A DNA stretch of 64,000 bases, from the NCBI RefSeq assembly GCF_033343995.1, contig NZ_CP137573.1, positions 2,513,001 through 2,577,000 on the forward strand. The letters are read 5' to 3'. The notes under the pieces are model-generated. The model was given only the letters and a program-made list of their open reading frames with translations, made no database searches and was not told the DNA's origin. The stretch's first letter is position 1, and the number at the start of each line of letters is the position of its first letter. Origin of the DNA: Streptomyces sp. HUAS YS2. Its GTDB lineage: Bacteria; Actinomycetota; Actinomycetes; Streptomycetales; Streptomycetaceae. Below, piece after piece: positions 1-11,663 of this stretch. A program made the position numbers and the translations under genes.

Positions 1-1401
<1,401 letters not shown>

Positions 1402-2406
1402 TCACTCAGGGTTGTCCGCGAGCGATCTCGCCGCACGGACGCAGTGGGCGAGCGCCGCCCGGGCATAAGCGGGCGAAGCGCCCGCGAGCCCGCACGAGGG
1501 GGTGACCACGACGGACTCCGCCAGAGTCCCCGGATTCAGCCCCAGCCTGCGCCACAGCGTCCTGACACCCATGACGCTACCGCCCGGGTCGGACAATGCG
1601 GCGTCGGTGGACGGCACCACGCCTGCGAAGAGCTTCGTGCCGGCTTCCACGGCCTCGCCGATCGGCTCCTCGTCACGTTCGGTGAGGAGCCCGAAATCGA
1701 ACGAGACACCCGCCACGCCGGCCCTGCGAAGCAGGGCGAACGGCACGTCCGGGGCGCACGAGTGGACCACGACCGGGCCGTCGTGAACGGCGATCACGTC
1801 CCGCAGCGCGCTCTCCACGACCTGCCGGTCCACGGCCCGGTACGTGCGGTAGCCGCTGGCGGTGCGGACCTGTCCGCGCAGCACGGCGGTGAGGGAGGGC
1901 TCGTCGAGCTGGAGCACCAGGTCGGCCCCCGGCACCCGCTTGCGCAGTTCGGCGAGGTGACCGCGGAGTCCTTCGGCGAGCGAGCCCGCGAGGTCCCGGC
2001 AGGCACCTGCGTCGCCGAGCGCGGCCTCGCCGCCGCGCAGCTCCAGGGCGGCGGCGAGCGTCCACGGCCCGACGGCCTGGACCTTCAGCGGGCCCTCGTA
2101 GCCCTGGGTGAACTCCTCCAGCGCGTCGAGGTCCTCGCCGAGCCAGGAGCGGGCGCGCCGGGTGTCGCGGCCGGGCCGGTCGCTGACCCGCCAGCCGCTC
2201 GGCTCGACATGGGCGTACATCTCGACGAGCAGCCCGATCGTCCGCCCGATCATGTCCGCGCCGGGCCCGCGGGCGGGCAGCTCCGCGAGGTACGGGAAGT
2301 CCTCGAAGGACCCGGTGACGGTCTTGGCGGCCTCGCGCGCGTCGCCGCCGGGCATGGACCCGACGCCGGTCGCGGGCCCCCAGGTGAAGTCGCTCTTCTC
2401 GCTCAC
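1402..2406 (-). CDS. Cobalamin-independent methionine synthase-like protein (MetE C-terminal domain family)
   Basis: This 334-residue protein is a stand-alone version of the catalytic MetE barrel (URO-D/MetE-like fold). It has the QLDEPSL segment of these barrels and candidate zinc ligands: His and Cys in VVHSCAPD and Cys in VVTPSCGLAG. The start GVGSMPGGDAREA is the typical N-terminal GS-hP loop of the family. Full MetE is about 760 residues, so the folate-handling N-terminal half is missing. The true methyl donor may therefore differ from methyl-tetrahydrofolate, and Streptomyces annotations usually call it only 'methionine synthase'. It sits 15 bases upstream of ligA on the same strand with no terminator between. 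Family is sure; exact reaction is inferred. Confidence 0.85.
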   Translation of the reverse strand: MSEKSDFTWGPATGVGSMPGGDAREAAKTVTGSFEDFPYLAELPARGPGADMIGRTIGLLVEMYAHVEPSGWRVSDRPGRDTRRARSWLGEDLDALEEFTQGYEGPLKVQAVGPWTLAAALELRGGEAALGDAGACRDLAGSLAEGLRGHLAELRKRVPGADLVLQLDEPSLTAVLRGQVRTASGYRTYRAVDRQVVESALRDVIAVHDGPVVVHSCAPDVPFALLRRAGVAGVSFDFGLLTERDEEPIGEAVEAGTKLFAGVVPSTDAALSDPGGSVMGVRTLWRRLGLNPGTLAESVVVTPSCGLAGASPAYARAALAHCVRAARSLADNPE

Positions 2407-2435
2407 CCGGGAAGCCTACGCGGGCGGTCCCGCCA

Positions 2436-3134
2436 CTACCGCCCCGGACGGACCGTCAGGTCGTTGATCTCGGCGTCGCGCGGCAGGTCGATCGCGGTGA
2501 CGATCGTCGTGGCGACCGACTCGGGGTCGATCCAGCGGGACGCGTCGTACTCCTTGCCCTCCTGGCGGTGCACCTTCGCCTGCATCGGGCTGGCGGTCCG
2601 GCCCGGGTAGACGGAGGTGACCCGGACGCCATTGGCGTGCTCCTCCTGGCGCAGCGAGTCGGCGAGCGCCTTCAGGCCGTGCTTGGAGGCCGCGTACGCG
2701 CTCCAGTCGGCGTGCGCGGCGAGCCCGGCACCGGAGTTCACGAACACCACGTGGCCCTGTGAGACCCGCAGCTGGGGCAGCAGGTGCCGGGTCAGCTCGG
2801 CCGGGGCGATCAGGTTGACGTTCAGCTGGTGGTGCCAGGTCTTCGGGGTGAGGTCGCCGACCGGGCCGAGCTCCACGACGCCCGCGATGTGCAGCAGGGT
2901 GTCGACCCGCTCGGGCATGGTCTGGTGCGAGAAGGCCCAGGACAGCCGGTCCGGGTCGGCGAGGTCGCCGACGAGGGTGCGGGAGCCCGGGAACGCGGCG
3001 GCGAGTTCCTTGGCGCGGCCCGCGTCGCGGGCGTGCAGCACCAGCTCGTCGCCGCGCGCGTGCAGGCGGCGGGCGACCGCAGCCCCGATGCCGGAGCCGG
3101 CTCCGGTGATCACATGAGTAGCCATAGCGGCCAT
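2436..3134 (-). CDS. Short-chain dehydrogenase/reductase (SDR)
   Basis: This is a classical SDR of 232 residues. The Rossmann nucleotide-binding motif TGAGSGIG is at residues 10-17, an NAG-like segment (HIAGV) lies near residue 83, and the catalytic Tyr147-x3-Lys151 lies in SAYAASK with the Ser at about 134. Substrate is unknown. Two in-frame ATGs (3134 and 3125) are possible and neither has a clear ribosome site; the protein from 3125 would begin MATHVITG, which fits most SDRs slightly better. The gene begins only 7 bases after the stop of the LOG-family gene, so the two are very probably translated from one mRNA. It ends 29 bases before the methionine synthase-like gene starts. Confidence 0.88.
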   Translation of the reverse strand: MAAMATHVITGAGSGIGAAVARRLHARGDELVLHARDAGRAKELAAAFPGSRTLVGDLADPDRLSWAFSHQTMPERVDTLLHIAGVVELGPVGDLTPKTWHHQLNVNLIAPAELTRHLLPQLRVSQGHVVFVNSGAGLAAHADWSAYAASKHGLKALADSLRQEEHANGVRVTSVYPGRTASPMQAKVHRQEGKEYDASRWIDPESVATTIVTAIDLPRDAEINDLTVRPGR

Positions 3135-3141
3135 GCTCGCA

Positions 3142-3681
3142 CTACTGGATGCCCACGCTCTCCTCCAGGTAGGCGAGCGCCGAGACGCCGTCCTCGGCGA
3201 AGAAGACCAGGTCGGTCAGCGGGAGCGGCAGGAAGCCCTCCTCGTCCATCCGCCGGAACTGGTCCTTGAGCCCGTCGTAGAACCCCTCCGTGTTCAGGAC
3301 CACCACCGGCTTGGCGTGCTTGCCGTGCTTCTTCAGCTCCAGCACGTCGGTGGCCTCGTCGAGCGTGCCGGTGCCGCCGACCATGACCACGATCGCGTCC
3401 GACTTCTCCAGGAGCAGCGCCTTGCGCTCGGCGAGGTCCTTGGCGGTGATCATCTCGTCGGCCTGCTCACGGGCCTTGTACGCCAGGAACTCCACCGAGA
3501 TGCCGACGAGCCGGCCGCCGTTCTCCTGCACGCCGTCCGCCACGACCTTCATCAGGCCGACGTCCGAACCGCCCCAGACCAGGGTGTGGCCACCCTTGCC
3601 GAGCAGTTCGGCGAACTCACGGGCAGGGCGGGTGTAGCGCTCGTCGAGGTCGGCGGCGGAGAGGAAGACGCAGATGTTCAT
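3142..3681 (-). CDS. LOG-family (TIGR00730) Rossmann protein, probable nucleotide 5'-monophosphate phosphoribohydrolase
   Basis: LOG proteins release a free base from nucleoside 5'-monophosphates and make cytokinins in plants and some bacteria; many bacterial members were once mis-annotated as lysine decarboxylases. The 179-residue protein starts MNICVFLSA and keeps the WGG segment and a VGGTGTLDE motif in place of the family's PGGxGTxxE. The Pro to Val change at the first position is a small departure; the Gly-Gly-x-Gly-Thr core and the Glu are present. The ATG at 3681 is chosen because the conserved N-terminus begins there, although the reading frame is open further upstream. It is the first gene of the minus-strand run toward the SDR. 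Confidence 0.85.
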   Translation of the reverse strand: MNICVFLSAADLDERYTRPAREFAELLGKGGHTLVWGGSDVGLMKVVADGVQENGGRLVGISVEFLAYKAREQADEMITAKDLAERKALLLEKSDAIVVMVGGTGTLDEATDVLELKKHGKHAKPVVVLNTEGFYDGLKDQFRRMDEEGFLPLPLTDLVFFAEDGVSALAYLEESVGIQ

Positions 3682-3771
3682 CCCCCCACCGTAGGGCCTG
3701 CCGCCGACACTCCCGCGAGAAATGCCGCCCGGGACCGATGAGTTCCGGCGACGCCCGCGGTCTGCCCTGGC

Positions 3772-4581
3772 ATGGACGAGGTGAACTCCACGCTGAGCAG
3801 GTCCCGGGGGCAGGTCACGGCGCCGGACGGGACACGGATCGCGTACGAGCGGTACGGCGACGGGCCGCCGCTCGTCCTGGTGAGCGGGGCGCTGTGCACG
3901 GCAGGGGCGGAACTCCCGCTGGCCGGGCTGCTCGCACCGCGGCACACGGTGGTCGCGTACGACCGGCGGGGCCGCGGCGCCAGCGGCGACGGCCCGGCGT
4001 ACTCGGTGGAGCGGGAGATCGAGGACCTGGCGGCGGTACTCGGCGAGGCGGGCGACGGCGCGGCGGTGCACGGGACGTCGTCGGGCGGCGCGCTCGCCCT
4101 GGCCGCGGCGGCCGCGGGCCTGCCGATCGCCCGGCTCTCGGTGTTCGAGCCGCCGTACTCAGCCGATCCGGCGGCCGGGGCGGTCTTCGCGGCGCACACG
4201 GCGCGGCTGACGGAGCTGCTGGACAAGGGCGCGCGGGACGCGGCCCTGGAGCTGTTCCTGTCCGGGGCGATGCCGCCGGAGGCGCTCGCCGGGATGCGTG
4301 GCTCCCCGGCCTGGCCCGGGCTGCGCGAGGTCGCGCACACCCTCGCGTACGACCACGCGGTGCTGGGCGACGGCCTGGTGCCGACGGAACGGCTGGCCGG
4401 GGTGCACACCCGCACCCTGGTGGTGGACGGCGGCGCGAGCCCGCTGTGGATGCGCGAGGCGGCCGGCGCCGTGGCCACCGCGCTTCCCCGGGGCCGGCAC
4501 CGCACGCTGACGGGCCAGACCCACATGGTGGCGCCGCACGTCCTGGCGCCGGTGCTCGCGGAGTTCTACGCGGAGGACTGA
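3772..4581 (+). CDS. Alpha/beta-hydrolase fold protein
   Basis: A 269-residue single-domain alpha/beta hydrolase. The nucleophile elbow is GTSSG with Ser103, the acid is probably the Asp in TLVVDGGASP, and the catalytic His is His251 in GQTHMV. The first strands (APDGTRIAYERYGDGPP, then LVLVSG) are typical of the esterase/haloperoxidase-like group. Substrate cannot be told from sequence. It is a single plus-strand gene between minus-strand neighbours, diverging from the LOG gene across about 90 bases and ending against mnmA with a shared hairpin. The ATG at 3772 is the first start in frame with the conserved fold. Confidence 0.85.
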   Translation: MDEVNSTLSRSRGQVTAPDGTRIAYERYGDGPPLVLVSGALCTAGAELPLAGLLAPRHTVVAYDRRGRGASGDGPAYSVEREIEDLAAVLGEAGDGAAVHGTSSGGALALAAAAAGLPIARLSVFEPPYSADPAAGAVFAAHTARLTELLDKGARDAALELFLSGAMPPEALAGMRGSPAWPGLREVAHTLAYDHAVLGDGLVPTERLAGVHTRTLVVDGGASPLWMREAAGAVATALPRGRHRTLTGQTHMVAPHVLAPVLAEFYAED

Positions 4582-4582
4582 C

Positions 4583-4601
4583 CGGGGCCGGCCCGGCCCC
4601 G
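4583..4601. terminator. Bidirectional hairpin between the alpha/beta hydrolase gene and mnmA
   Basis: CGGGGCCG, a 3-base loop, then CGGCCCCG form a perfect 8-bp stem in the 30-base gap between two convergent stop codons. There is no U-run, as is usual for Streptomyces terminators. Confidence 0.7.
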
Positions 4602-4611
4602 CCCGGGCGGG

Positions 4612-5757
4612 CTACGCCGGTGTCGGCGCCGTACGGCGGACGGTCGTCGCGATCGTGGCGGAGCCGACCACGCGGGTGCCGTCGTACAGCACGATCGCCT
4701 GGCCGGGGGCCACGCCGCGGACCGGCTCGGCGAAGGCGACCCGCAGCTCGCCGTCCACCAGCTCGGCCGTCACCTCGGTCTCGCCGCCGTGCGCGCGCAG
4801 CTGGGCCGTGTACGTGCCGGAGCCCTCCGGGGCCCGGCCGCACCAGCGGGGCTTGATCGCGGTCAGCGCGGTGACGTCGAGCGCCTCGGCCGGGCCGACC
4901 GTGACCGTGTTGTTCACCGGCGAGATGTCGAGGACGTAGCGCGGCTTGCCGTCCGCGGCGGGATGGCCGATCCGCAGGCCCTTGCGCTGGCCGATGGTGA
5001 AGCCGTACGCGCCCTCGTGGCTGCCGACCTTCGTGCCGGACTCGTCGACGATGTCGCCCTCGGCCTTGCCCAGGCGGGCGGCGAGGAAGCCCTGGGTGTC
5101 GCCGTCGGCGATGAAGCAGATGTCGTGGCTGTCCGGCTTCTTGGCGACCGCGAGCCCGCGCCGCTCCGCCTCCGCCCGGATCTCGTCCTTGGTGGTGAGG
5201 GTGTCGCCGAGCGGGAACATCGCGTGCGCGAGCTGCTTCTCGTCCAGGACGCCGAGCACGTACGACTGGTCCTTGGCCATGTCGGCGGCGCGGTGCAGCT
5301 CGCGCGAGCCGTCCTCGTTCAGCACGACGGTGGCGTAGTGGCCGGTGCAGACGGCGTCGAAGCCGAGCGCGAGCGCCTTGTCGAGCAGCGCCGCGAACTT
5401 GATCTTCTCGTTGCAGCGCAGGCACGGGTTGGGGGTGCGGCCCGCCTCGTACTCGGCGACGAAGTCGTCGACGACGTCCTCGCGGAAACGCTCGGCGAGG
5501 TCCCAGACGTAGAACGGGATGCCGATGACGTCGGCGGCGCGGCGGGCGTCGCGCGAGTCCTCGATGGTGCAGCAGCCGCGTGCACCGGTGCGGAAGGACT
5601 GCGGGTTCGCCGACAGCGCCAGGTGCACGCCGGTGACGTCGTGCCCGGCTTCGGCGGCCCGGGCGGCGGCGACGGCGGAGTCCACGCCGCCGGACATGGC
5701 GGCCAGGACGCGGAGGGGGCGGGGGCGCGGGGAAGTCGGCTGGCGAGTCTCAGTCAT
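4612..5757 (-). CDS. mnmA: tRNA-specific 2-thiouridylase MnmA
   Basis: MnmA puts sulfur on position 2 of the wobble uridine of Lys, Glu and Gln tRNAs. The 381-residue protein has the PP-loop ATP motif SGGVDS near residue 22, the catalytic cysteine segment NPCLRCNEK, and the second cysteine in DICFIADGD, plus the C-terminal beta-barrel. Sulfur would come from the cysteine desulfurase encoded about 700 bases upstream on the same strand, although an oppositely oriented amidase gene lies between them. ATG at 5757 begins a short Pro/Arg-rich lead before [10 protein letters not shown]. Confidence 0.96.
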   Translation of the reverse strand: MTETRQPTSPRPRPLRVLAAMSGGVDSAVAAARAAEAGHDVTGVHLALSANPQSFRTGARGCCTIEDSRDARRAADVIGIPFYVWDLAERFREDVVDDFVAEYEAGRTPNPCLRCNEKIKFAALLDKALALGFDAVCTGHYATVVLNEDGSRELHRAADMAKDQSYVLGVLDEKQLAHAMFPLGDTLTTKDEIRAEAERRGLAVAKKPDSHDICFIADGDTQGFLAARLGKAEGDIVDESGTKVGSHEGAYGFTIGQRKGLRIGHPAADGKPRYVLDISPVNNTVTVGPAEALDVTALTAIKPRWCGRAPEGSGTYTAQLRAHGGETEVTAELVDGELRVAFAEPVRGVAPGQAIVLYDGTRVVGSATIATTVRRTAPTPA

Positions 5758-5818
5758 AGCCCTCCCAGGGTACGGGTCCGCGGGAACCGTGGTCGTGGCG
5801 GTAAGCGTTCTGGATCAC

Positions 5819-6478
5819 ATGGGGAGCGAAAAGACCGGCGGGCGGGGCGGGGTGGGGCGACGCACCGTGCTGTTGGGCGGCGGGGCCGCGCTGGTGGGCA
5901 CGGCTGTGCTGGCACGGGACGAGCTGCGGCGTGCCTGGTGGCGGCTGCCGGGGACGGAGAGGAAGCGGGTCCAAGGCGAGCTGGACCACAAGGGCGCGGT
6001 GTGGACGGCGGCGGCCCGGGCGAACTGGCGGCGGGCGGACCGGCCGGACGACTACGTCATCGACCGGGTGGTGATCCACGTGGTGCAGGGCAGCTATGCG
6101 ACGGCCCTGAAGGTGTTCAAGAACCCGGGCCACGGGGCGGCGGCGCACTACGTGGTCGGGAAGGACGGCCGGGTCGCCCAGATGATCCGAGAGCTCGACG
6201 TGGCCTTCCACGCCGGGGACCGGTCGATGAACGAGCGGAGCGTCGGCATCGAGCACGAGGGCTTCGTGGACCGGCCGCAGGACTTCACGCCGGCGATGTA
6301 CGCGGCGTCGGCGGCGCTGACGGCCGGGATATGCGCGCGGTACGGCATACCCGTCGACCGGAAGCACATCATCGGGCACGTGGAGGTCGAGGGCACGGAC
6401 CACACGGACCCGGGCCCGCACTGGGACTGGGACCGCTACCTCCCCCTGGTCCGGGCGGCGCGGGCGAAGCTCAGCTGA
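5819..6478 (+). CDS. Secreted N-acetylmuramoyl-L-alanine amidase (Amidase_2 type)
   Basis: This 219-residue protein should cleave the bond between N-acetylmuramic acid and L-alanine in peptidoglycan. The N-terminus has a twin-arginine-like signal ([19 protein letters not shown]). The amidase domain follows, with zinc-ligand candidates at His in VVIHVVQG, His in IIGHVEVEG and the terminal [10 protein letters not shown] block, a hallmark of Amidase_2. The ATG at 5819 is chosen because it places the Arg-Arg signal near the start; the frame stays open upstream. The gene is nested between mnmA and the cysteine desulfurase on the opposite strand, and its last 8 bases overlap the end of the desulfurase gene tail to tail. 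Confidence 0.9.
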   Translation: MGSEKTGGRGGVGRRTVLLGGGAALVGTAVLARDELRRAWWRLPGTERKRVQGELDHKGAVWTAAARANWRRADRPDDYVIDRVVIHVVQGSYATALKVFKNPGHGAAAHYVVGKDGRVAQMIRELDVAFHAGDRSMNERSVGIEHEGFVDRPQDFTPAMYAASAALTAGICARYGIPVDRKHIIGHVEVEGTDHTDPGPHWDWDRYLPLVRAARAKLS

Positions 6479-7634
6479 GTCCGGCCGTCCGCGCCCGTTC
6501 GACCGCCGGGCCGATCGCCTCGGCCACCGCCGCCACGTCCTCCTTGGTGGAGGTGTGGCCGAGGGTGAAGCGCAGGGTGCCCCGGGCCAGGTCCGGGTCG
6601 GTGCCGGTGGCGAGCAGGACGTGGCTGGGCTGGGCGACGCCGGCGGTGCAGGCGGAGCCGGTGGAGCACTCGATGCCCGCCGCGTCGAGGAGCAGCAGGA
6701 GCGAGTCGCCCTCGCAGCCGGGGAAGGTGAAGTGGGCGTTGGCGGGCAGCCGGTCGACCGGGTCGCCGCCGAGGATCGCGTCCGGGACGGTGGCGCGGAC
6801 GGCCGCGACCAGCTCGTCGCGGAGCGCGCCGACCTCGCGGGCGTACTCCTCGCGCAGCTCGGCGGCCAGCCGCCCGGCGACGGCGAACGCGGCGACGGCG
6901 GGCACGTCGAGGGTGCCGGAGCGGACGTGTCGCTCCTGGCCACCGCCGTGCAGCACGGGCACGGGGCTGTACTCCCGGCCGAGGAGCAGCGCGCCGATGC
7001 CGTACGGACCGCCGATCTTGTGACCGGAGACGGTCAGCGCGGCGAGGCCCGACGCGGCGAAGTCGACCGGAACCTGGCCGAAGGCCTGGACCGCGTCCGC
7101 GTGCAGCGGGACGCCGAACTCGGCGGCGACGTCGGCGAGTTCACGGACCGGCATGATCGTGCCGATCTCGTTGTTGGCCCACATCACGGTGGCCAGCGCG
7201 ACGGACTCGGGGTCCCGGGCGATCGCCTCGCGCAGCGCGTCGGGGTGGACCCGCCCGTACCGGTCGACGGGCAGGTACTCGACGGTCGCGCCTTCGTGCT
7301 GACCGAGCCAGTCGACGGCGTCGAGCACGGCGTGGTGCTCGACGGGGCTGGCGAGGACGCGGGTGCGGCGCGGGTCGGCGTCCCGGCGGGCCCAGTACAG
7401 GCCCTTGACGGCGAGGTTGTCGGCCTCGGTGCCGCCGGAGGTGAACACGACCTCGCTGGGCCGTGCGCCGAGCGAGGCGGCCAGGGCCTCGCGGCCCTCC
7501 TCGACGGCGCGCCGGGCACGGCGGCCGGCGGCGTGCAGCGAGGAGGCGTTGCCGGTCACGACGAGCTGGGCGGTCATCGCCTCGACCGCCTCCGGCAGCA
7601 TCGGAGTGGTCGCGGCGTGGTCGAGGTAAGCCAT
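6471..7634 (-). CDS. Cysteine desulfurase (IscS/NifS type)
   Basis: This PLP enzyme takes sulfur from cysteine as a persulfide and passes it to sulfur-using enzymes. The 387-residue protein starts [11 protein letters not shown], has the PLP lysine Lys206 in SGHKIGGP and the active-site Cys329 in STGSACTAG. The long loop with SGSAC places it in the IscS/NifS class rather than SufS. No isc or suf partners are adjacent; the nearest user is MnmA, so tRNA thiolation is the likely main role, with Fe-S assembly possible. The stop overlaps the amidase stop by 8 bases. Confidence 0.93.
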   Translation of the reverse strand: MAYLDHAATTPMLPEAVEAMTAQLVVTGNASSLHAAGRRARRAVEEGREALAASLGARPSEVVFTSGGTEADNLAVKGLYWARRDADPRRTRVLASPVEHHAVLDAVDWLGQHEGATVEYLPVDRYGRVHPDALREAIARDPESVALATVMWANNEIGTIMPVRELADVAAEFGVPLHADAVQAFGQVPVDFAASGLAALTVSGHKIGGPYGIGALLLGREYSPVPVLHGGGQERHVRSGTLDVPAVAAFAVAGRLAAELREEYAREVGALRDELVAAVRATVPDAILGGDPVDRLPANAHFTFPGCEGDSLLLLLDAAGIECSTGSACTAGVAQPSHVLLATGTDPDLARGTLRFTLGHTSTKEDVAAVAEAIGPAVERARTAGLS

Positions 7635-7730
7635 GGTGCGTCGATTCTACGAGCCCGCCGCGGGCCCCTCGGCTCCCCCTGGCCGGTTCGCGCCGTACAG
7701 CGCCACCGCCTCGGCCGCGGCGGTCGCGAG

Positions 7731-7752
7731 CCGGTCGGACTTCACCGACCGG
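7731..7752 (-). terminator. Hairpin after the thioesterase-like gene
   Basis: CCGGTCGG and CCGACCGG form a perfect 8-bp stem with a 6-base loop, 13 bases past the stop of the minus-strand gene at 7765 and about 100 bases before the cysteine desulfurase start. Confidence 0.6.
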
Positions 7753-7764
7753 ACTCCAGGGCCT

Positions 7765-8625
7765 TCAGTCGCGCGGGGCGCGGGCGAGTTGGCGGGACTG
7801 GGCGACGAGGCGATCGGCGCTGTCCCAGACCTCGGCGTCCTCCTCCAGGAAGCCGCCGGCCAGGTTGCGGGTGGTGATGGAGACGCGCAGCGGGCCGGGG
7901 GCCGGGCGGCAGCGGATGTGGGTGGTGAGCTCGACGGTCGGGGTCCAGCCCTTGAGGCCCAGCTCGAAGGAGGTGGGCGGCAGCGCGTCGACGGTGAGCA
8001 GCAGGGAGTACGGGTCGGCGTCGCGGCCGTCCGCGAGCCCGAACCAGGCCCGCATCTCGCCCTTGCCGGACGGCGCGCCGACCGCCCAGCCCACGCAGGC
8101 CGGGTCGAGCTTGATGTCGAGACGGTCGGTGATGGCGGAGGAGCCGGGGATCGCGGGCCGGGCCGGGCCGTCGGCGGGGCCGAAGCAGTGCTCGCGCGGC
8201 GGGATCGCCGGGGGCGTGGCGGTGGTGCGGACGTCGTCGGGCAGCGCGTCGAGGTCTCCGTACGAGGCGAGCACGCGGATGCGCTCGACCTCGGTGCCGT
8301 CCTCGGCGAACTGGAAGAGGGACGCCTGGCCGGTGGAGAGCGTGCGGCCGGTGCGGACGACCTCGGTCCGGATCACCGCGGGGCCGGGCACGGACGGGGT
8401 CAGGTAGTGCGCGGAGACCGAGAACGGGTCCGGGTGCGGCAGGGCCTCGCCCAGGGCACGGCCGAGCAGGGCGAGGAGGTAGCCGCCGTTGACGGCCTGG
8501 ATGATCGTCCAGCCGGCGGAGAGGTCGGCGTCGTAGACGCCGGGCTCGCGAAGGGTGACGGCGGTGTCGCGGTCGAACTCGCTGTCGCCGATGAGTGCCT
8601 GAGCTGCCTGTGCCATGCGATGCAC
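7765..8625 (-). CDS. Thioesterase-like (double hotdog, acyl-CoA thioesterase) protein
   Basis: A 286-residue protein resembling the TesB-like or 4HBT_3 double-hotdog thioesterases. The N-terminal hotdog shows AGWTIIQAVNGGYLLALLGRAL, a long hydrophobic helix following the GG(Y/F) turn typical of this group. The second half, with LKLD-like and PTVELTTHIRC strands, forms the partner hotdog. The natural acyl thioester is unknown. The ATG at 8625 and the ATG at 8616 (MAQAAQALIG) are both possible and neither has a good ribosome site. The gene starts 14 bases after the upstream TRIC-like gene, so the two form an operon. Confidence 0.75.
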   Translation of the reverse strand: MHRMAQAAQALIGDSEFDRDTAVTLREPGVYDADLSAGWTIIQAVNGGYLLALLGRALGEALPHPDPFSVSAHYLTPSVPGPAVIRTEVVRTGRTLSTGQASLFQFAEDGTEVERIRVLASYGDLDALPDDVRTTATPPAIPPREHCFGPADGPARPAIPGSSAITDRLDIKLDPACVGWAVGAPSGKGEMRAWFGLADGRDADPYSLLLTVDALPPTSFELGLKGWTPTVELTTHIRCRPAPGPLRVSITTRNLAGGFLEEDAEVWDSADRLVAQSRQLARAPRD

Positions 8626-8639
8626 GGTACAACAAGTAA

Positions 8640-9323
8640 CTACTGAGCGGTAGCTTTCTCGGTCTCGGGCTCCTCGCGGGCGTTGGACCGCCGGTTCCAG
8701 GCGCGCGGGGCGCGCCAGTGGTAGCGCATGGCGAGCAGCCGCAGCGCGAACGCCACGAGCACGGCGAGGCCGCTGGTGAGGGCGTTGAGCGAGTCGAAAC
8801 GGATGCAGAGCACGACCATCGTCGCGCCGACGATCGCGGGCACGGCGTACAGGTCGCGGTCCCAGCGGAGCAGCGAGGGCACCTCGTTGGCCAGGACGTC
8901 CCGCAGCACACCGCCGCCGACGGCGGTGGCGAGACCGAGCGCGGCGGAGGAGGTCAGGCCGAGCCCGTAGTCGTACGCCTTGGTCGTGCCGGTCACACAG
9001 AACAGTCCGAGTCCCGCGGCGTCGAAGACGTTGACGGCCGTCTGGGTGCGCTCCACCTCGGGATGGAGGAAGAAGACGAGGACCGTGGCGACGAGCGGGG
9101 TGAGGAAGTACCCGAGGTCGGAGAACGCGGCCGGCGGCACGGCGCCGATGACCAGATCGCGGAAGAGACCGCCGCCGAGCGCGGTCACCTCGGCGAGGAC
9201 GGCGATGCCGAAGACGTCGAAGTTCTTCCGGACGGCGAGCAGGGCGCCGGAGATCGCGAAGACGAAGATCCCGACGAGGTCGAGCGCGTGTTGGACGGAC
9301 GGGGTGAACAGTTCGTGGAGCAC
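8640..9323 (-). CDS. TRIC/UPF0126 family membrane protein (trimeric cation channel type)
   Basis: This 227-residue, roughly seven-helix protein is an internal duplication of two three-helix units. Each unit carries the signature glycine-rich GGGxxRD: GGGLFRDLV in the first and GGGVLRDVL in the second. The bacterial family was named UPF0126 (YicG/YadS) and later shown to share the TRIC potassium-channel fold. Substrate in this organism is unproven. The tail after the last helix is charged (NAREEPETEKA). It leads the two-gene unit with the thioesterase-like gene. Confidence 0.88.
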   Translation of the reverse strand: MLHELFTPSVQHALDLVGIFVFAISGALLAVRKNFDVFGIAVLAEVTALGGGLFRDLVIGAVPPAAFSDLGYFLTPLVATVLVFFLHPEVERTQTAVNVFDAAGLGLFCVTGTTKAYDYGLGLTSSAALGLATAVGGGVLRDVLANEVPSLLRWDRDLYAVPAIVGATMVVLCIRFDSLNALTSGLAVLVAFALRLLAMRYHWRAPRAWNRRSNAREEPETEKATAQ

Positions 9324-9341
9324 GCGCCCATTGTGCGGTGC

Positions 9342-9371
9342 GCGGGGCCGGGCCGGATTCCCCGGCCCCGC
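9342..9371 (-). terminator. Hairpin downstream of the oligopeptide importer operon
   Basis: GCGGGGCCGGG and CCCGGCCCCGC form a perfect 11-bp stem with an 8-base loop, 20 bases after the stop of the last importer gene and before the next minus-strand gene. Confidence 0.75.
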
Positions 9372-9390
9372 CGCACCGTTGCCACCCGGG

Positions 9391-10550
<1,160 letters not shown>

Positions 10551-10554
<4 letters not shown>

Positions 10555-11663
10555 AGCTTCGGCGCAATCTCTTCGGTCCAGATCCGGGTCCGCTCCTCCT
10601 GCGACATGTGGCAGGCGGAGTAGTGCCGGCCGCCGGACTCGCCGCCCGTCGCGAGCTTCAGCTCGGGGCGCTCCGTCCGGGTGATGCCGCCCTTCGGCAC
10701 GTCCGCGTACGGGCAGCGCGGGTTGAAGGCGCAGCCGCTCGGGACGTTGATGAGGCTGGGCGGGTTGCCCTTGACCGGGATGAGCCGGTCGGTCTGCTCC
10801 CGGTCGATCCGCGGCATGGAACCGAGCAGGCCCCAGGTGTAGGGGTGCTGCGGCTCGTAGAAGACGGACTCCGCCGAGCCGCGCTCCACGCACCGGCCGC
10901 CGTACATCACGAGGATGTCGTCGGCGATCTCGGCGACCACGCCGAGGTCGTGCGTGATGATGACGACCGCGGAGCCGAACTCCTTCTGCAGGTCCCGGAT
11001 CAGGTCGAGGATCTGCGCCTGGACGGTCACGTCCAGGGCCGTCGTCGGCTCGTCGGCGATCAGCAGCTCGGGGTTGTTGACCAACGCCATCGCGATCATC
11101 GCGCGCTGGCGCATACCGCCGGAGAACTCGTGCGGGTAGTTGGAGAAGCGCTTGGCCGGCTCGGGGATGCCGACCCGGTCGAGCAGTTCGATCGCACGCC
11201 GCTTGGCGGTCTTCTTGTCGACGTCGTGGTGGACCCGGTACGCCTCCACGATCTGGTTGCCCACCGTGTAGTACGGGTGCATCGCGGACAGCGGGTCCTG
11301 GAAGATCATCGCCATCTCGCGGCCGCGGAGGCGGCGCACGGTGTCCGGGTCGGCGGAGAGCAGCTCCTGCCCGTTCAGCCAGATCTCGCCGGAGATCTGC
11401 GCCTTCTGCCGGCCGTACTGGCCGACGGTGTGCAGGCCCATGATGCCGAGCGAGGTCACCGACTTGCCGGAACCGGACTCGCCCACGATGCCGAGGGTCT
11501 TGCCCTTCTCCAGCTGGAAGGTGAGGCCGTCGACCGACTTGACCAGGCCGTCGTCGGTCGGGAAGTGGATCTTCAGGTCGCGTACGTCCAGGAACGCGTC
11601 GGACGGCGCGGAACGAACGGGCTCTGCCGCCGTCGCGGTTCCGGTCTTCGACATCTCGGTCAT
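10551..11663 (-). CDS. Oligopeptide ABC transporter ATP-binding protein (OppD/DppD)
   Basis: The partner ATPase, 370 residues. It shows Walker [10 protein letters not shown], signature EFSGGMRQR, Walker [13 protein letters not shown] and the oligopeptide-type C-terminal block with cysteines ([10 protein letters not shown] and a later SACHMS). The ATG at 11663 overlaps the upstream permease stop by ATGA, and its own stop overlaps the next gene by GTGA, so three genes are translated as a coupled chain. Confidence 0.93.

Noticed and set aside
3142..3681. LOG-family gene as a lysine decarboxylase
   Set aside because: The GGTGT and E motif is that of nucleotide phosphoribohydrolases; the old decarboxylase label has no PLP site to support it.
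6471..7634. Cysteine desulfurase as a DndA-type gene of a DNA phosphorothioation system
   Set aside because: No dndB, C, D or E partners are present and MnmA is near, so tRNA thiolation is the simpler role.
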